A stretch of DNA of 64,000 nt from Mesorhizobium sp. B2-1-8 (GTDB lineage Bacteria > Pseudomonadota > Alphaproteobacteria > Rhizobiales > Rhizobiaceae). Within the stretch, counting starts at the first letter, position 1. The number at the start of each line of letters is the position of its first letter. The position numbers were made by a program, and so were the translations under genes. A model generated the notes under the pieces. The model was given only the letters and a program-made list of their open reading frames with translations. It made no database searches and was not told the origin of the DNA. The stretch is from positions 186,001 to 250,000 of the forward strand of contig NZ_CP083952.1 in NCBI RefSeq assembly GCF_006442545.2, in the 5' to 3' direction. Of the stretch, positions 45,938 through 54,282 are shown in pieces.

Positions 45938-47050
45938 ATGGCCGAGATCCGCGTCCAACATCTGAGAAAGGCCTTCGGCGATTTCGTCGCGGTGCAGGAT
46001 TCCAATTTCGTCGTCGAGGACGGTGAGTTCTTCGTCATGCTAGGGCCATCGGGCTGCGGCAAGACCACCACCTTGCGCATGATCGCCGGGCTCGAGCTGC
46101 CAACGGGCGGCCAAATCCTGCTCGGCGGCGACGACGTCACCATGCTCAGGGCACGCGAGCGCGACATCGCTTTCGTCTTCCAGCTGTTCGCGCTCTACCC
46201 GCATATGAATGTGCGCAAGAACATCGGCTTCCCGTTGCTGGCGCAAGGCATGCCCTCGTCCGAGATCCGCACCCGCGTCGAGGAAACCGCGAAGCTTCTG
46301 CGTATCGACCATCTGCTCAACAAGTCCGTTTCCGGTCTTGCCGGCGGCGACCGCCAGCGCGTCGCGCTCGGCCGCGCCATCGTGCGGCGGCCGAAATGCT
46401 TCCTGATGGACGAACCGCTGGGGACGCTCGACACCGAATTCCGTGACCTGATGGTCCATGAATTGCGCGAGCTGCACAACCGCATCCACGCCACCACGGT
46501 CTATGTAACGCATGACCAGATGGAAGCGATGTCGATGGCCGACAAGATCGCGGTCATGAACCATGGCGTCATCGAGCAGTTCGGCACACCGCGCGAAATC
46601 TACGACCGCCCGGCTACCATGTTCGTCGCCGACTTCATCGGCTCGCCGCCGATGAATTTTCTGGGCTTTGGCGGCGGGCTTCCCAAAGGCGCGAAGGAGA
46701 TCGTCGTGCAGGGTGCCAAGGTCGCGGTACCGGAGGTGCGCGAGGACATCGCGCCCGCCGACATGGCACTCGGCATCCGCCCCGAACACATCCGCTTCGA
46801 CGATGCCTCCAAGCTGCGCGGCGCCATCTACGGCACCGAATATCTCGGCACGACGCAGATCGTTGCGGTGGAGACGGCGGACGGCATCATCAAGGCGCGG
46901 GTGCCGGCAGAAATCCGGCTCAACACCGGCGACCATGTCGGCCTGACGCTGAACAGCGCGCGGCTGTCGCTGTTCGAAAAAGGCTCCGGGCGCGCGGTGA
47001 GAACGGCGATCCACGACACTGCCTCGGAGCGGAGAGTGCAACATGGCTGA
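45938..47050 (+). CDS. ABC transporter ATPase 1 (CUT1, MalK/UgpC-like)
   Basis: A 370-aa ATPase with a C-terminal OB-fold regulatory domain. Walker A is GPSGCGKTT (36-44), Q-loop FVFQLFALYPH, Walker B CFLMDEPLGTLD and H-loop VTHDQMEAMS. The signature motif reads LAGGD (134-138) in place of LSGGQ, so the conserved serine is missing. Paired with a second, different ATPase immediately downstream (8-bp overlap), it probably forms a heterodimer with one degenerate ATP site, as proposed for the rhizobial glycerol importer GlpST. Confidence 0.92.
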   Translation: MAEIRVQHLRKAFGDFVAVQDSNFVVEDGEFFVMLGPSGCGKTTTLRMIAGLELPTGGQILLGGDDVTMLRARERDIAFVFQLFALYPHMNVRKNIGFPLLAQGMPSSEIRTRVEETAKLLRIDHLLNKSVSGLAGGDRQRVALGRAIVRRPKCFLMDEPLGTLDTEFRDLMVHELRELHNRIHATTVYVTHDQMEAMSMADKIAVMNHGVIEQFGTPREIYDRPATMFVADFIGSPPMNFLGFGGGLPKGAKEIVVQGAKVAVPEVREDIAPADMALGIRPEHIRFDDASKLRGAIYGTEYLGTTQIVAVETADGIIKARVPAEIRLNTGDHVGLTLNSARLSLFEKGSGRAVRTAIHDTASERRVQHG

Positions 47051-48056
47051 CGTGCACATCAAGGGCGTGACCAAGAGTTTTGGCGAGCATGTCGCCGTCA
47101 ACGGTCTCAATCTCCATATAGCTGACGGCGAATTCGTCGTGCTGCTCGGACCGACCGGGGCCGGCAAGACGACGACGCTGCGGCTGATCGCCGGGCTGGA
47201 GCGGCCCGATGCCGGCACGATCGAGATCGGCGGCCACGATGCCACGACCCTGTCGCCGGCCGAGCGCGACACCGCTTTCGTCTTCCAGCAATATTCGCTC
47301 TATCCGCACCTGTCGGTGTTCGACAACCTCGCCTTCCCGCTGCGCTCGCCGGCGCGGAAAATACCGGAAGACCAGATCCGCCGCCGGGTCGAGGAGGTGG
47401 CGAAGATGGTGCGCATCCATCACAAGCTCGCCAACCGGTCGACGAAATTGTCGGGCGGCGAGATGCAGCGCGTCGCCATCGGCCGCGCATTGGTGCGCAA
47501 GCCGTCCATCTATCTGATGGATGAACCGCTGTCGTCGCTCGACGCCAAGCTGCGCGCGGATCTGCGCCTGGAGCTGAAGCGCATCCAGTCCGAACTCGGT
47601 GCCACCATGCTTTACGTCACCCACGACCAGATCGAGGCCATGACCATGGCAGACCGCATCGGCATCCTCGCCGACGGCGTGCTGGTGCAGATCGGCTCAC
47701 CGCGGACGATCTATTCCGAGCCGGCAAACCTGCACGTTGCGGCAAGGCTCGGCCAGCCGGCCATCAATCTTCTGCCGACGGGGTTGCTGCCTGACGGCGG
47801 CGCGCCGGCCGGCACCAAGACCATCGGCGCACGCACCGAGCACCTGGCGATCGAGAAGGCGCCAAATGGCCATGCCGACGGCGTCGTCGACTGGGTCGAG
47901 CATCTCGGCGACCAGAACCATCTGCATGTGACGGTGGGGCCGAAGAAACTCGTTACACTGACCGATCCCGACACCGATCTGGCGCAGGGCGACAGAGTGA
48001 TGATCCGCTACCGCTCGCCGCTCTATTTCGGCGCCGACGGACACCGACTGATGTGA
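47043..48056 (+). CDS. ABC transporter ATPase 2 (CUT1)
   Basis: A 337-aa ATPase with intact Walker A GPTGAGKTT (36-44), signature LSGGEMQR, Walker B IYLMDEPLSSLD and H-loop VTHDQIEAMT, plus a shorter OB-fold C-terminal part. Its start overlaps the end of ATPase 1 by 8 bp. It is distinct from ATPase 1 rather than a recent duplicate. The two together likely energise the permeases encoded upstream. Confidence 0.92.
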   Translation: MADVHIKGVTKSFGEHVAVNGLNLHIADGEFVVLLGPTGAGKTTTLRLIAGLERPDAGTIEIGGHDATTLSPAERDTAFVFQQYSLYPHLSVFDNLAFPLRSPARKIPEDQIRRRVEEVAKMVRIHHKLANRSTKLSGGEMQRVAIGRALVRKPSIYLMDEPLSSLDAKLRADLRLELKRIQSELGATMLYVTHDQIEAMTMADRIGILADGVLVQIGSPRTIYSEPANLHVAARLGQPAINLLPTGLLPDGGAPAGTKTIGARTEHLAIEKAPNGHADGVVDWVEHLGDQNHLHVTVGPKKLVTLTDPDTDLAQGDRVMIRYRSPLYFGADGHRLM

Positions 48057-48127
48057 ATGGTTTTCGGCATCCCCGCCAAGGTGACGCCGGCATCTGATTG
48101 ACGATTGCGAAATACGGGACGAATTCG

Positions 48128-49771
48128 ATGAAGCACTTTTTCAACCGCAGGGAAACGATCGTCACCGAGGCGCTGGAGGGATTGCTGCGCACCATTGGCT
48201 CAGGCGACCTCGCGCGCCTCGACGGCTATCCCGAGATCAAGGTCGTGCTGCGCGCCGATTGGGACAAGTCCAAGGTTGCCGTCGTCTCCGGCGGCGGCGC
48301 CGGGCACGAGCCATCGCATGCCGGCTTCGTCGGCAAGGGCATGCTGACGGCTGCCGTATCGGGCGAGATCTTTGCCTCGCCAAGCGTCGAGGCCGTGCTG
48401 GCAGCCATCCGCGCGGTCACCGGACCGGCCGGCTGCCTGCTGATCGTCAAGAATTACACCGGTGACCGGCTCAATTTCGGCCTGGCGGCCGAGAAAGCGC
48501 GCGCCGAAGGTTTTGCCGTCGAGATGGTGATCGTCGCCGACGACATCGCGCTCCCCGACATCGCCCAGCCGCGCGGTGTAGCCGGCACGTTGTTCGTGCA
48601 CAAGATATCAGGACATCTGTCGGAAGCCGGCCAGGACCTGGCATCCGTTGCGACAGCCGCGCGAGCGGCGGCGAAGGACATCGTCTCGCTCGGCATGTCG
48701 CTGTCATCTTGCTCCATCCCCGGCCAGCCGCACGAGGACCGGTTCGGCGCCGATGACGGTGAGCTTGGCCTTGGCATCCACGGCGAGCCCGGCGTCGAGC
48801 GCATCGCGGTGCAGAGTGCCGACCGGCTGGTGGCTGTCATGGCGGAGCGCTTGGCGGTGCGGCTCGACCCGAAGGCCGCCCATGCCTTGCTCATCAACAA
48901 CCTGGGCTCCGTGCCACCGCTTGAAATGTCTGTTGTCGCCAATGCGGTGCTTGCCTCGCCGCTCGTCAGGACTGTGAAGCTCACGATCGGCCCCGGGCCG
49001 CTGATGACGGCGCTCAACATGAACGGCTTTTCGCTGTCGCTGATCAAGCTCGACGCGGCGCGCGAAGCTGCCTTGCTGGAACCGGTCGGCCCACACGCCT
49101 GGATGCCGGCAAAGCCGGTCGTTGCGCCTGCTGTCGTATCGATGACCAAGGCAGCCGGACAAGGCGCGGCGCGCAAGGCCAGCCAGGATGCAGGCACCAG
49201 GCGCTTGATCGCCACTGTCTGCGAAAGGTTGATTTCGCTCGAAGCGACATTGAACGGGCTCGACGCCAAGGCGGGCGACGGCGACACCGGCTCGACCGTG
49301 GCGACCGGCGCGCGCAGCATCCTCGAACGGCTCGAGACGCTGCCGCTTGCCGAGCCCCCAGCGACGCTTGGCGCGGTGGGCGATATTTTGAGTTCATCCA
49401 TGGGCGGTTCTAGCGGGGTGCTGCTGTCGATCTTCTTCACAGCAGCGGCGCAGGCTATGGACAGCGGTGCGAAGCTATCCAAGGCGCTGCTAGCCGGGCT
49501 TGAACGAATGATCTTCTACGGTGGCGCCAATCCAGGCGATCGCACCATGGTCGACGCGCTGGAGCCGGCATTGAAGGCGCTCGACGGCAAAGGCTTGGAG
49601 GAAGCCGCGATAGCGGCCCGGCGCGGCGCCGAGGCAACGGCCGCGATGGAGAAGGCGAAGGTCGGACGGTCCGCGTATGTCGGCGCCAAATTGCAGGGCG
49701 TGGTCGACCCCGGCGCCCATGCCGTGGCCGAGGTGTTCGCGGCCGCCGCCACGCTTCTTGTCATGGCCTGA
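48128..49771 (+). CDS. Fused DhaK-DhaL kinase (ATP-dependent dihydroxyacetone-kinase type)
   Basis: A 547-aa two-domain kinase. The DhaK domain has SGGGAGHEPSH (His60) and the substrate-binding GIHGEPG (His218, which forms the covalent hemiaminal in the family). After an Ala/Lys linker (about 330-355), the DhaL domain carries LDAKAGDGDTGST with metal-binding Asp379, Asp384 and Asp386. The DGDTG form resembles ATP-using kinases (yeast, Citrobacter) rather than the DGDHG of the PTS-type DhaL. Substrate: dihydroxyacetone or a related ketose such as erythrulose; not decidable here. A TTG at 48098 is in frame; the ATG at 48128 is preferred. Confidence 0.9.
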   Translation: MKHFFNRRETIVTEALEGLLRTIGSGDLARLDGYPEIKVVLRADWDKSKVAVVSGGGAGHEPSHAGFVGKGMLTAAVSGEIFASPSVEAVLAAIRAVTGPAGCLLIVKNYTGDRLNFGLAAEKARAEGFAVEMVIVADDIALPDIAQPRGVAGTLFVHKISGHLSEAGQDLASVATAARAAAKDIVSLGMSLSSCSIPGQPHEDRFGADDGELGLGIHGEPGVERIAVQSADRLVAVMAERLAVRLDPKAAHALLINNLGSVPPLEMSVVANAVLASPLVRTVKLTIGPGPLMTALNMNGFSLSLIKLDAAREAALLEPVGPHAWMPAKPVVAPAVVSMTKAAGQGAARKASQDAGTRRLIATVCERLISLEATLNGLDAKAGDGDTGSTVATGARSILERLETLPLAEPPATLGAVGDILSSSMGGSSGVLLSIFFTAAAQAMDSGAKLSKALLAGLERMIFYGGANPGDRTMVDALEPALKALDGKGLEEAAIAARRGAEATAAMEKAKVGRSAYVGAKLQGVVDPGAHAVAEVFAAAATLLVMA

Positions 49772-49843
49772 CGCATGCTCCAGTTGTCGAACGACCGTTC
49801 TTTCGCTACTGCGGGCAAGGTGGAAATCGGGAATTCGGGCGAC

Positions 49844-50446
49844 ATGAGAGCGCTGGACCTTTCGAGACTGATCACGGCTGCCGCTGACACGATTGTCGAC
49901 CACGCCGAGGAATTGACGGCGCTCGATCAGGCGATCGGCGATGGCGACCACGGGCTAAACATGAAACGCGGCTTCGAAGCCCTGCGGTCCGACGCCAATG
50001 TGTTCGCCGCAAAGCCGCTGCCCGACGCCCTGAAGGCGATCGGCACAAAGCTGGTGATGACCGTGGGCGGCGCTTCCGGTCCGCTGTTCGGCACATTGTT
50101 CATCGCGCTCGGCAAGGAGATATCGGCGGACCCCGACAATGCCAATTTGACGGCTGCCTTCGGCAAGGCGATCGAAGCCGTGGCCGCGCGCGGCAAGTCA
50201 CAAGTCGGGCAGAAAACCATGCTCGATGTGCTGCAGCCGGTGCGTGACGCGTTGGCCGGGGAAAAGACGGCGGCTGAAATAGCCGACATCGCCGACGCCG
50301 CCGCCAAAGCGACCGTGCCGATGAAGGCGCTGCGCGGCCGTGCCTCGTTCCTCGGCGACCGCTCCATCGGCCATATGGATGCCGGCGCGCGCTCGACCGC
50401 GCTGCTGGTGCGCACTCTGGCGCAGATCATCGGGGACAAAGCATGA
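49844..50446 (+). CDS. dhaL: PTS-type dihydroxyacetone kinase subunit DhaL
   Basis: A 200-aa nucleotide-binding subunit. ALDQAIGDGDHGLNM carries the three metal-binding aspartates (Asp28, Asp33, Asp35) and the DxDHG form typical of PTS-dependent DhaL, in which ADP stays bound and is rephosphorylated by DhaM. The frame is open to an ATG at 49775, but family alignment and the lack of a Shine-Dalgarno there favour 49844. It overlaps dhaM by 4 bp. Confidence 0.9.
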   Translation: MRALDLSRLITAAADTIVDHAEELTALDQAIGDGDHGLNMKRGFEALRSDANVFAAKPLPDALKAIGTKLVMTVGGASGPLFGTLFIALGKEISADPDNANLTAAFGKAIEAVAARGKSQVGQKTMLDVLQPVRDALAGEKTAAEIADIADAAAKATVPMKALRGRASFLGDRSIGHMDAGARSTALLVRTLAQIIGDKA

Positions 50447-50832
50447 GCAATGTCGGGATCGTGATCGTGTCGCATTCGCCGCTGGTCGCGGAAGGCACGG
50501 CCGACATGGTGCGCCAGATGGTGGGTGACGAAGTGCCGCTTGCGTGGTGCGGCGGAAACGGCCATGGCGGGCTCGGCACCAATGTCGAGGCGATCATGGG
50601 CGCCATCGAGAGGGCCTGGTCGGACGCTGGCGTCGCCATACTGGTCGATCTCGGCGGGGCCGAGACCAATTCGGAAATGGCGGTGGAGATGATCGGCGAG
50701 CCGCGGGCGCAGAAGATCATCGTCTGCAACGCGCCGATCGTCGAGGGCGCGGTGATGGCGGCGACCGAGGCGTCCGGCGGCGCCTCGCTGAAAGAAGTGG
50801 TGGCGACGGCGCATGAATTGTCGCCGTCGTGA
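50443..50832 (+). CDS. dhaM: DhaM phosphotransferase subunit (EIIA-Man-type domain only)
   Basis: A 129-aa protein with the mannose-type EIIA fold. The active-site histidine is His11 in GIVIVSHSP; VDLGGAETNSEMAVEM matches the family core. E. coli DhaM carries EIIA, HPr and EI-like domains in one chain. Here only the EIIA part is present, and the other two are encoded next as separate proteins. It overlaps dhaL by 4 bp (ATGA). Confidence 0.92.
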   Translation: MSNVGIVIVSHSPLVAEGTADMVRQMVGDEVPLAWCGGNGHGGLGTNVEAIMGAIERAWSDAGVAILVDLGGAETNSEMAVEMIGEPRAQKIIVCNAPIVEGAVMAATEASGGASLKEVVATAHELSPS

Positions 50833-50853
50833 GTGAACAGGAACGTTGAGCAT

Positions 50854-51156
50854 ATGTCCGCAACCGCCGAAGCGACCGTCCTGATCACCCACGATGTGGG
50901 CCTGCATGCGCGACCTTCGGTGAAGTTCACCAAGCTGGCCAAGAGCTTTGCCGCCGACGTGGAAATCGCGCTTGCCGCCAATGGCCCATGGTTCGATGCC
51001 AAGAGCATCGTCAAGGTGATGGCGGCCAAGGCGCCGAAGGGCACGGTGCTGCATATCAGGGCCAATGGTGATGGTGCCGATGATGCTATCCGCGCGCTGA
51101 TCGAACTGGTACAGCGCGATTTCGACGAGGATGCCGGCCATGTCCGCTCGGCTTGA
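50854..51156 (+). CDS. HPr phosphocarrier protein of the Dha relay
   Basis: A 100-aa HPr. The phosphorylated histidine is His18 in HDVGLHARPS, and the regulatory serine position is kept (Ser51 in KSIVKVMAA, equivalent to Ser46). It starts 21 bp after dhaM, and its stop codon overlaps the open frame of the enzyme I gene. It should carry phosphate from EI to DhaM. This is not the usual rhizobial PTS-Ntr HPr, whose gene normally sits near chvG/hprK. Confidence 0.92.
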   Translation: MSATAEATVLITHDVGLHARPSVKFTKLAKSFAADVEIALAANGPWFDAKSIVKVMAAKAPKGTVLHIRANGDGADDAIRALIELVQRDFDEDAGHVRSA

Positions 51157-51197
51157 GGCCGACGCATGCCTTGGCCGGCCCGCGGGGAATGCGGGCC

Positions 51198-52772
51198 ATG
51201 CGCATTGAGGGTGTTCCGGCCTCGGCCGGCTACGCCGAGGGGCCTTTGTTCGACCTCGGCCGGCCTGCCGGCATCTACGCGAGCAAGGCAAGCTCCGCGG
51301 AAGAGAAGATGTCACTGGAGGCCGCGATCGGCAAGGCGGTGAACCGGCTCGCGGCCATGGTCGGGACCGCCGACAGCGATGCCGCCGACATACTCGAATT
51401 CCACATCGCGATGCTCGAAGACGACGCGCTGAGCGGGCCGGCTTTCGCATCGATCGCTTCGGGAAAACCCGCCGACGCGGCTTGGCGGCAGGCACTCGAT
51501 GCCGAGATCGCCGGCTACGAGGTCTCGGACCAGGATTATTTCCGCGCCCGCGCCACGGACCTGCGCGATATCAGGGACCAGGTGCTGCGCGTCCTGACCG
51601 AGGACGGTGACAGCGCGGCACCGGCGGGCGCCATCCTCTACGGCGAGGATATCGCGCCGACGCGCTTTCTCGAAACCGACTGGAGCCATGGCGGCGGCAT
51701 CGCGCTGAAGGCAGGCAGCACCGCAAGTCACGTCGCCATGCTGGCGCGCTCGCGTGGCGTGCCGATGGTCGTGGGTCTGCGCGAGCCGCTCACCGCTGTT
51801 GCCGGCATCGCGCTGCTCGACGCTGAGCACGGCAATATCGTTCTGGCGCCCTCGCCCACGGAGATCGGCTCGTTCCGGCAGTCGTCCTCAGCCTTCGTGG
51901 CCCGCCAAGGCGATGCACAGACCTTTCTGGCGCGGCCGGCGGCGACGAAGCGCGGCACCGCGGTGCGCGTGCAGGTCAATATCGCCGACCCCAGGGATGT
52001 CGATGCCATCGACATCGCCACTTGCGACGGTGTCGGCCTGATGCGCACGGAATTCCTGTTCGGCAAGACGCTGCCGGATGAAGAGACGCAGTATCGCGCC
52101 TATCGCAAGGTGCTGGAATGGGCCAGCACAAAACCGGTGACGATCCGTACCGTCGATGCCGGCGGCGACAAGCCGGTGCCGGGCTTCACCGTCGAGGAAG
52201 GCAATCCGTTCCTCGGCCTGCGCGGCATCAGGCTGTCGCTGGCCAGGCTCGACATATTCCGTGTTCAAATAAGGGCATTGCTGCGCGCCGCACCACACGG
52301 CAATCTCAAAGTCATGTTTCCGATGATCGCCACACCGGAAGAGTATGAACGCGCCGCCGCCCTGTTCGCCGAGGAACGGGTAGCCCTTGCCACGCGCGGC
52401 ATCGCGCACAAAATGCCGCCGCTCGGCATCATGGTCGAAGTGCCTTCGGTGGCCATCGCGCCGGAGGCGTTCGCCGGCGTCGCCTTCCTGTCGATCGGTT
52501 CCAACGATTTGACGCAATATGTGATGGCGGCCGCGCGCGACAATGCCGCTGTGGCCAAGCTGAATTCTGTTCGTCATCCCGCAGTGCTGAGGCTGATCGG
52601 CTCGGTCGCGGCCTTCGGACGGGAAAACGGGATTCCCGTCAGCCTGTGCGGGGATGCCGGCGGCGACCCCGCCGCGATCCCCTCGCTGCTGGAGGCTGGC
52701 CTGCGCGATCTCTCCGTCGCGCCGGCGCAACTCGCCATGGCCAAGGCGGCCATCGCGAACGTCCCGGTCTAG
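51198..52772 (+). CDS. PEP-protein phosphotransferase, enzyme I
   Basis: A 524-aa enzyme I. The phospho-histidine is His178 in GSTASHVAML, the PEP-binding segment is GVGLMRTEFLF, and the catalytic cysteine is Cys484 in SLCGDAGGDP. It lacks the GAF domain of PtsP/EI-Ntr and is about 50 residues shorter than classical EI. It should take phosphate from PEP and pass it to the adjacent HPr. Several starts are possible (51153 TTG, 51189 ATG); the ATG at 51198 gives the family-like MRIEGVPASAG and has GGGGA upstream. Confidence 0.9.
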   Translation: MRIEGVPASAGYAEGPLFDLGRPAGIYASKASSAEEKMSLEAAIGKAVNRLAAMVGTADSDAADILEFHIAMLEDDALSGPAFASIASGKPADAAWRQALDAEIAGYEVSDQDYFRARATDLRDIRDQVLRVLTEDGDSAAPAGAILYGEDIAPTRFLETDWSHGGGIALKAGSTASHVAMLARSRGVPMVVGLREPLTAVAGIALLDAEHGNIVLAPSPTEIGSFRQSSSAFVARQGDAQTFLARPAATKRGTAVRVQVNIADPRDVDAIDIATCDGVGLMRTEFLFGKTLPDEETQYRAYRKVLEWASTKPVTIRTVDAGGDKPVPGFTVEEGNPFLGLRGIRLSLARLDIFRVQIRALLRAAPHGNLKVMFPMIATPEEYERAAALFAEERVALATRGIAHKMPPLGIMVEVPSVAIAPEAFAGVAFLSIGSNDLTQYVMAAARDNAAVAKLNSVRHPAVLRLIGSVAAFGRENGIPVSLCGDAGGDPAAIPSLLEAGLRDLSVAPAQLAMAKAAIANVPV

Positions 52773-52781
52773 GCGGCAGGC

Positions 52782-53204
52782 ATGATCGATATCAAACCCG
52801 AACCCGGTTCCGAAGAGGCGATCCGCGCCTACAAAACGATCCTGTCACAGGTCATCGACCAGCGCCCGTCCGGTATGCGCCAGCGCCTTGCCGACGCGCT
52901 TGGCAAGCACCGCAGTTTCGTCACGCAGATTTCGAGCCCCGCCTATTCGATCCCGATACCGTCAAAGCATCTGCCCGCCATCTTTTCCGTCTGCCATTTC
53001 AGCCAGGCCGAGCGCGACCAGTTTCTCGCCGCCTATCATCAGGCACATCCCGGGAAGATCTCGGTCGCCGCGGGCGCGCGCAAGACAAGGCACGTTTCGC
53101 TCATCGTGCCGGATTTCGGCGACGACAAGCAGAATGCGGCGCTCGACCGCGCGATCAACGAATTCATCCAGAAGGTCACCATCATCACCGGCAAGAGTGG
53201 CTGA
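52782..53204 (+). CDS. Putative helix-turn-helix protein of the Dha cluster
   Basis: A 140-aa protein between the enzyme I gene (9 bp gap) and dhaK. Residues about 30-60 (GMRQRLADALGKHRSFVTQI) look like a Cro/Xre-type HTH, followed by an Er..Fl.aY..AHP segment (QAERDQFLAAYHQAHP) and a C-terminal part with KTRHVSLIVPDFGDDKQN. I do not recognise a named family. The position suggests a regulator or modulator of the kinase system. Confidence 0.6.
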   Translation: MIDIKPEPGSEEAIRAYKTILSQVIDQRPSGMRQRLADALGKHRSFVTQISSPAYSIPIPSKHLPAIFSVCHFSQAERDQFLAAYHQAHPGKISVAAGARKTRHVSLIVPDFGDDKQNAALDRAINEFIQKVTIITGKSG

Positions 53205-53243
53205 GTGACCCTTGATGTCAGGCTATTTCGGGAGGAGACAGCC

Positions 53244-54230
53244 GTGAAGAAATTCATGAACTCGGTGGATACGGTGCTGACCGAGAGCCTCGACGGTTTC
53301 GTGGCCGCCCATGCCGGCATCCTGGTGCTTGGCGAGGAGCACAAATTCATCCGCCGCAAGGTGCTCAAGCCGGGCAAAGTGGCGCTGATCTCCGGCGGCG
53401 GCTCCGGCCACGAGCCTCTGCATGGCGGCTTTGTCGGCCATGGCATGCTGGACGCCGCCTGCCCCGGCCAGGTGTTCACCTCGCCGACGCCGGACCAGAT
53501 GCTGGCGGCCGCGCAAGCTGTCGACACCGGCGCCGGCTGCCTGTTCATCGTCAAGAACTATGAAGGCGACGTGATGAACTTCGACATGGCGGCGGAAATG
53601 TCGGAAGGCGTGCTTCAGGTGGTGACGAATGACGACGTCGCCGTCGAGAATTCTTCCTACACGACCGGCCGGCGCGGCGTCGCCGGCACGCTGGTGGTTG
53701 AAAAGATCGTCGGTGCCGCCGCCGAGCACGGCCTGGCATTGCCGGCGTTGAAGGCGCTGGGCGACCGCGTCAACGACGCGACCCGCTCGATGGGTGTGGC
53801 GCTGACCAGTGGCACCGTGCCGGCGGCCGGCAAGCCAACCTTCGACATCGGCGACGGCGAGATGGAATTCGGCGTCGGCATCCATGGCGAGCCCGGCCGC
53901 CGCCGCGACACCTTGATGAGCGCCGATGCGATCGCGCAGGAGATCTGCGCCGCGATCCTTGGGGATCTCGGTGACAAGGCGAAGGGACCCGCGCTGCTGT
54001 TCGTCAACGGCTTCGGCGGCACCCCGCTGATGGAGCTCTATTTGATGTACAACAGCGCCCGCCGGATATTCGAGCAACATGGCGTGACGATAACCCGCTC
54101 GCTGGTCGGCACCTATGTCACCTCGCTCGACATGGCCGGCTGCTCGATCACGCTGACCCTGCTCGACGACGAATTGACGGGCTGGTGGGACGCACCTGTC
54201 CACACGGCCGCGCTGCGCTGGGGCCTATAA
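53244..54230 (+). CDS. dhaK: PTS-type dihydroxyacetone kinase subunit DhaK
   Basis: A 328-aa substrate-binding subunit. SGGGSGHEPLH includes His56, and GVGIHGEPG includes His214, the residue that binds dihydroxyacetone covalently. The C-terminal WDAPVHTAAL is as in E. coli DhaK. There is no fused DhaL domain. The start is a GTG at 53244, encoding MKKFMNS like the family, with a perfect GGAGGAG at 53231-53237; the ATG four codons later is less likely. With DhaL and DhaM it makes a complete PTS-type kinase. Confidence 0.92.
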   Translation: MKKFMNSVDTVLTESLDGFVAAHAGILVLGEEHKFIRRKVLKPGKVALISGGGSGHEPLHGGFVGHGMLDAACPGQVFTSPTPDQMLAAAQAVDTGAGCLFIVKNYEGDVMNFDMAAEMSEGVLQVVTNDDVAVENSSYTTGRRGVAGTLVVEKIVGAAAEHGLALPALKALGDRVNDATRSMGVALTSGTVPAAGKPTFDIGDGEMEFGVGIHGEPGRRRDTLMSADAIAQEICAAILGDLGDKAKGPALLFVNGFGGTPLMELYLMYNSARRIFEQHGVTITRSLVGTYVTSLDMAGCSITLTLLDDELTGWWDAPVHTAALRWGL

Positions 54231-54282
54231 GGCTCGCTTCGTCCGCGCTTTTCTGCAACCATTCTGGACTATCCACTTAGCG

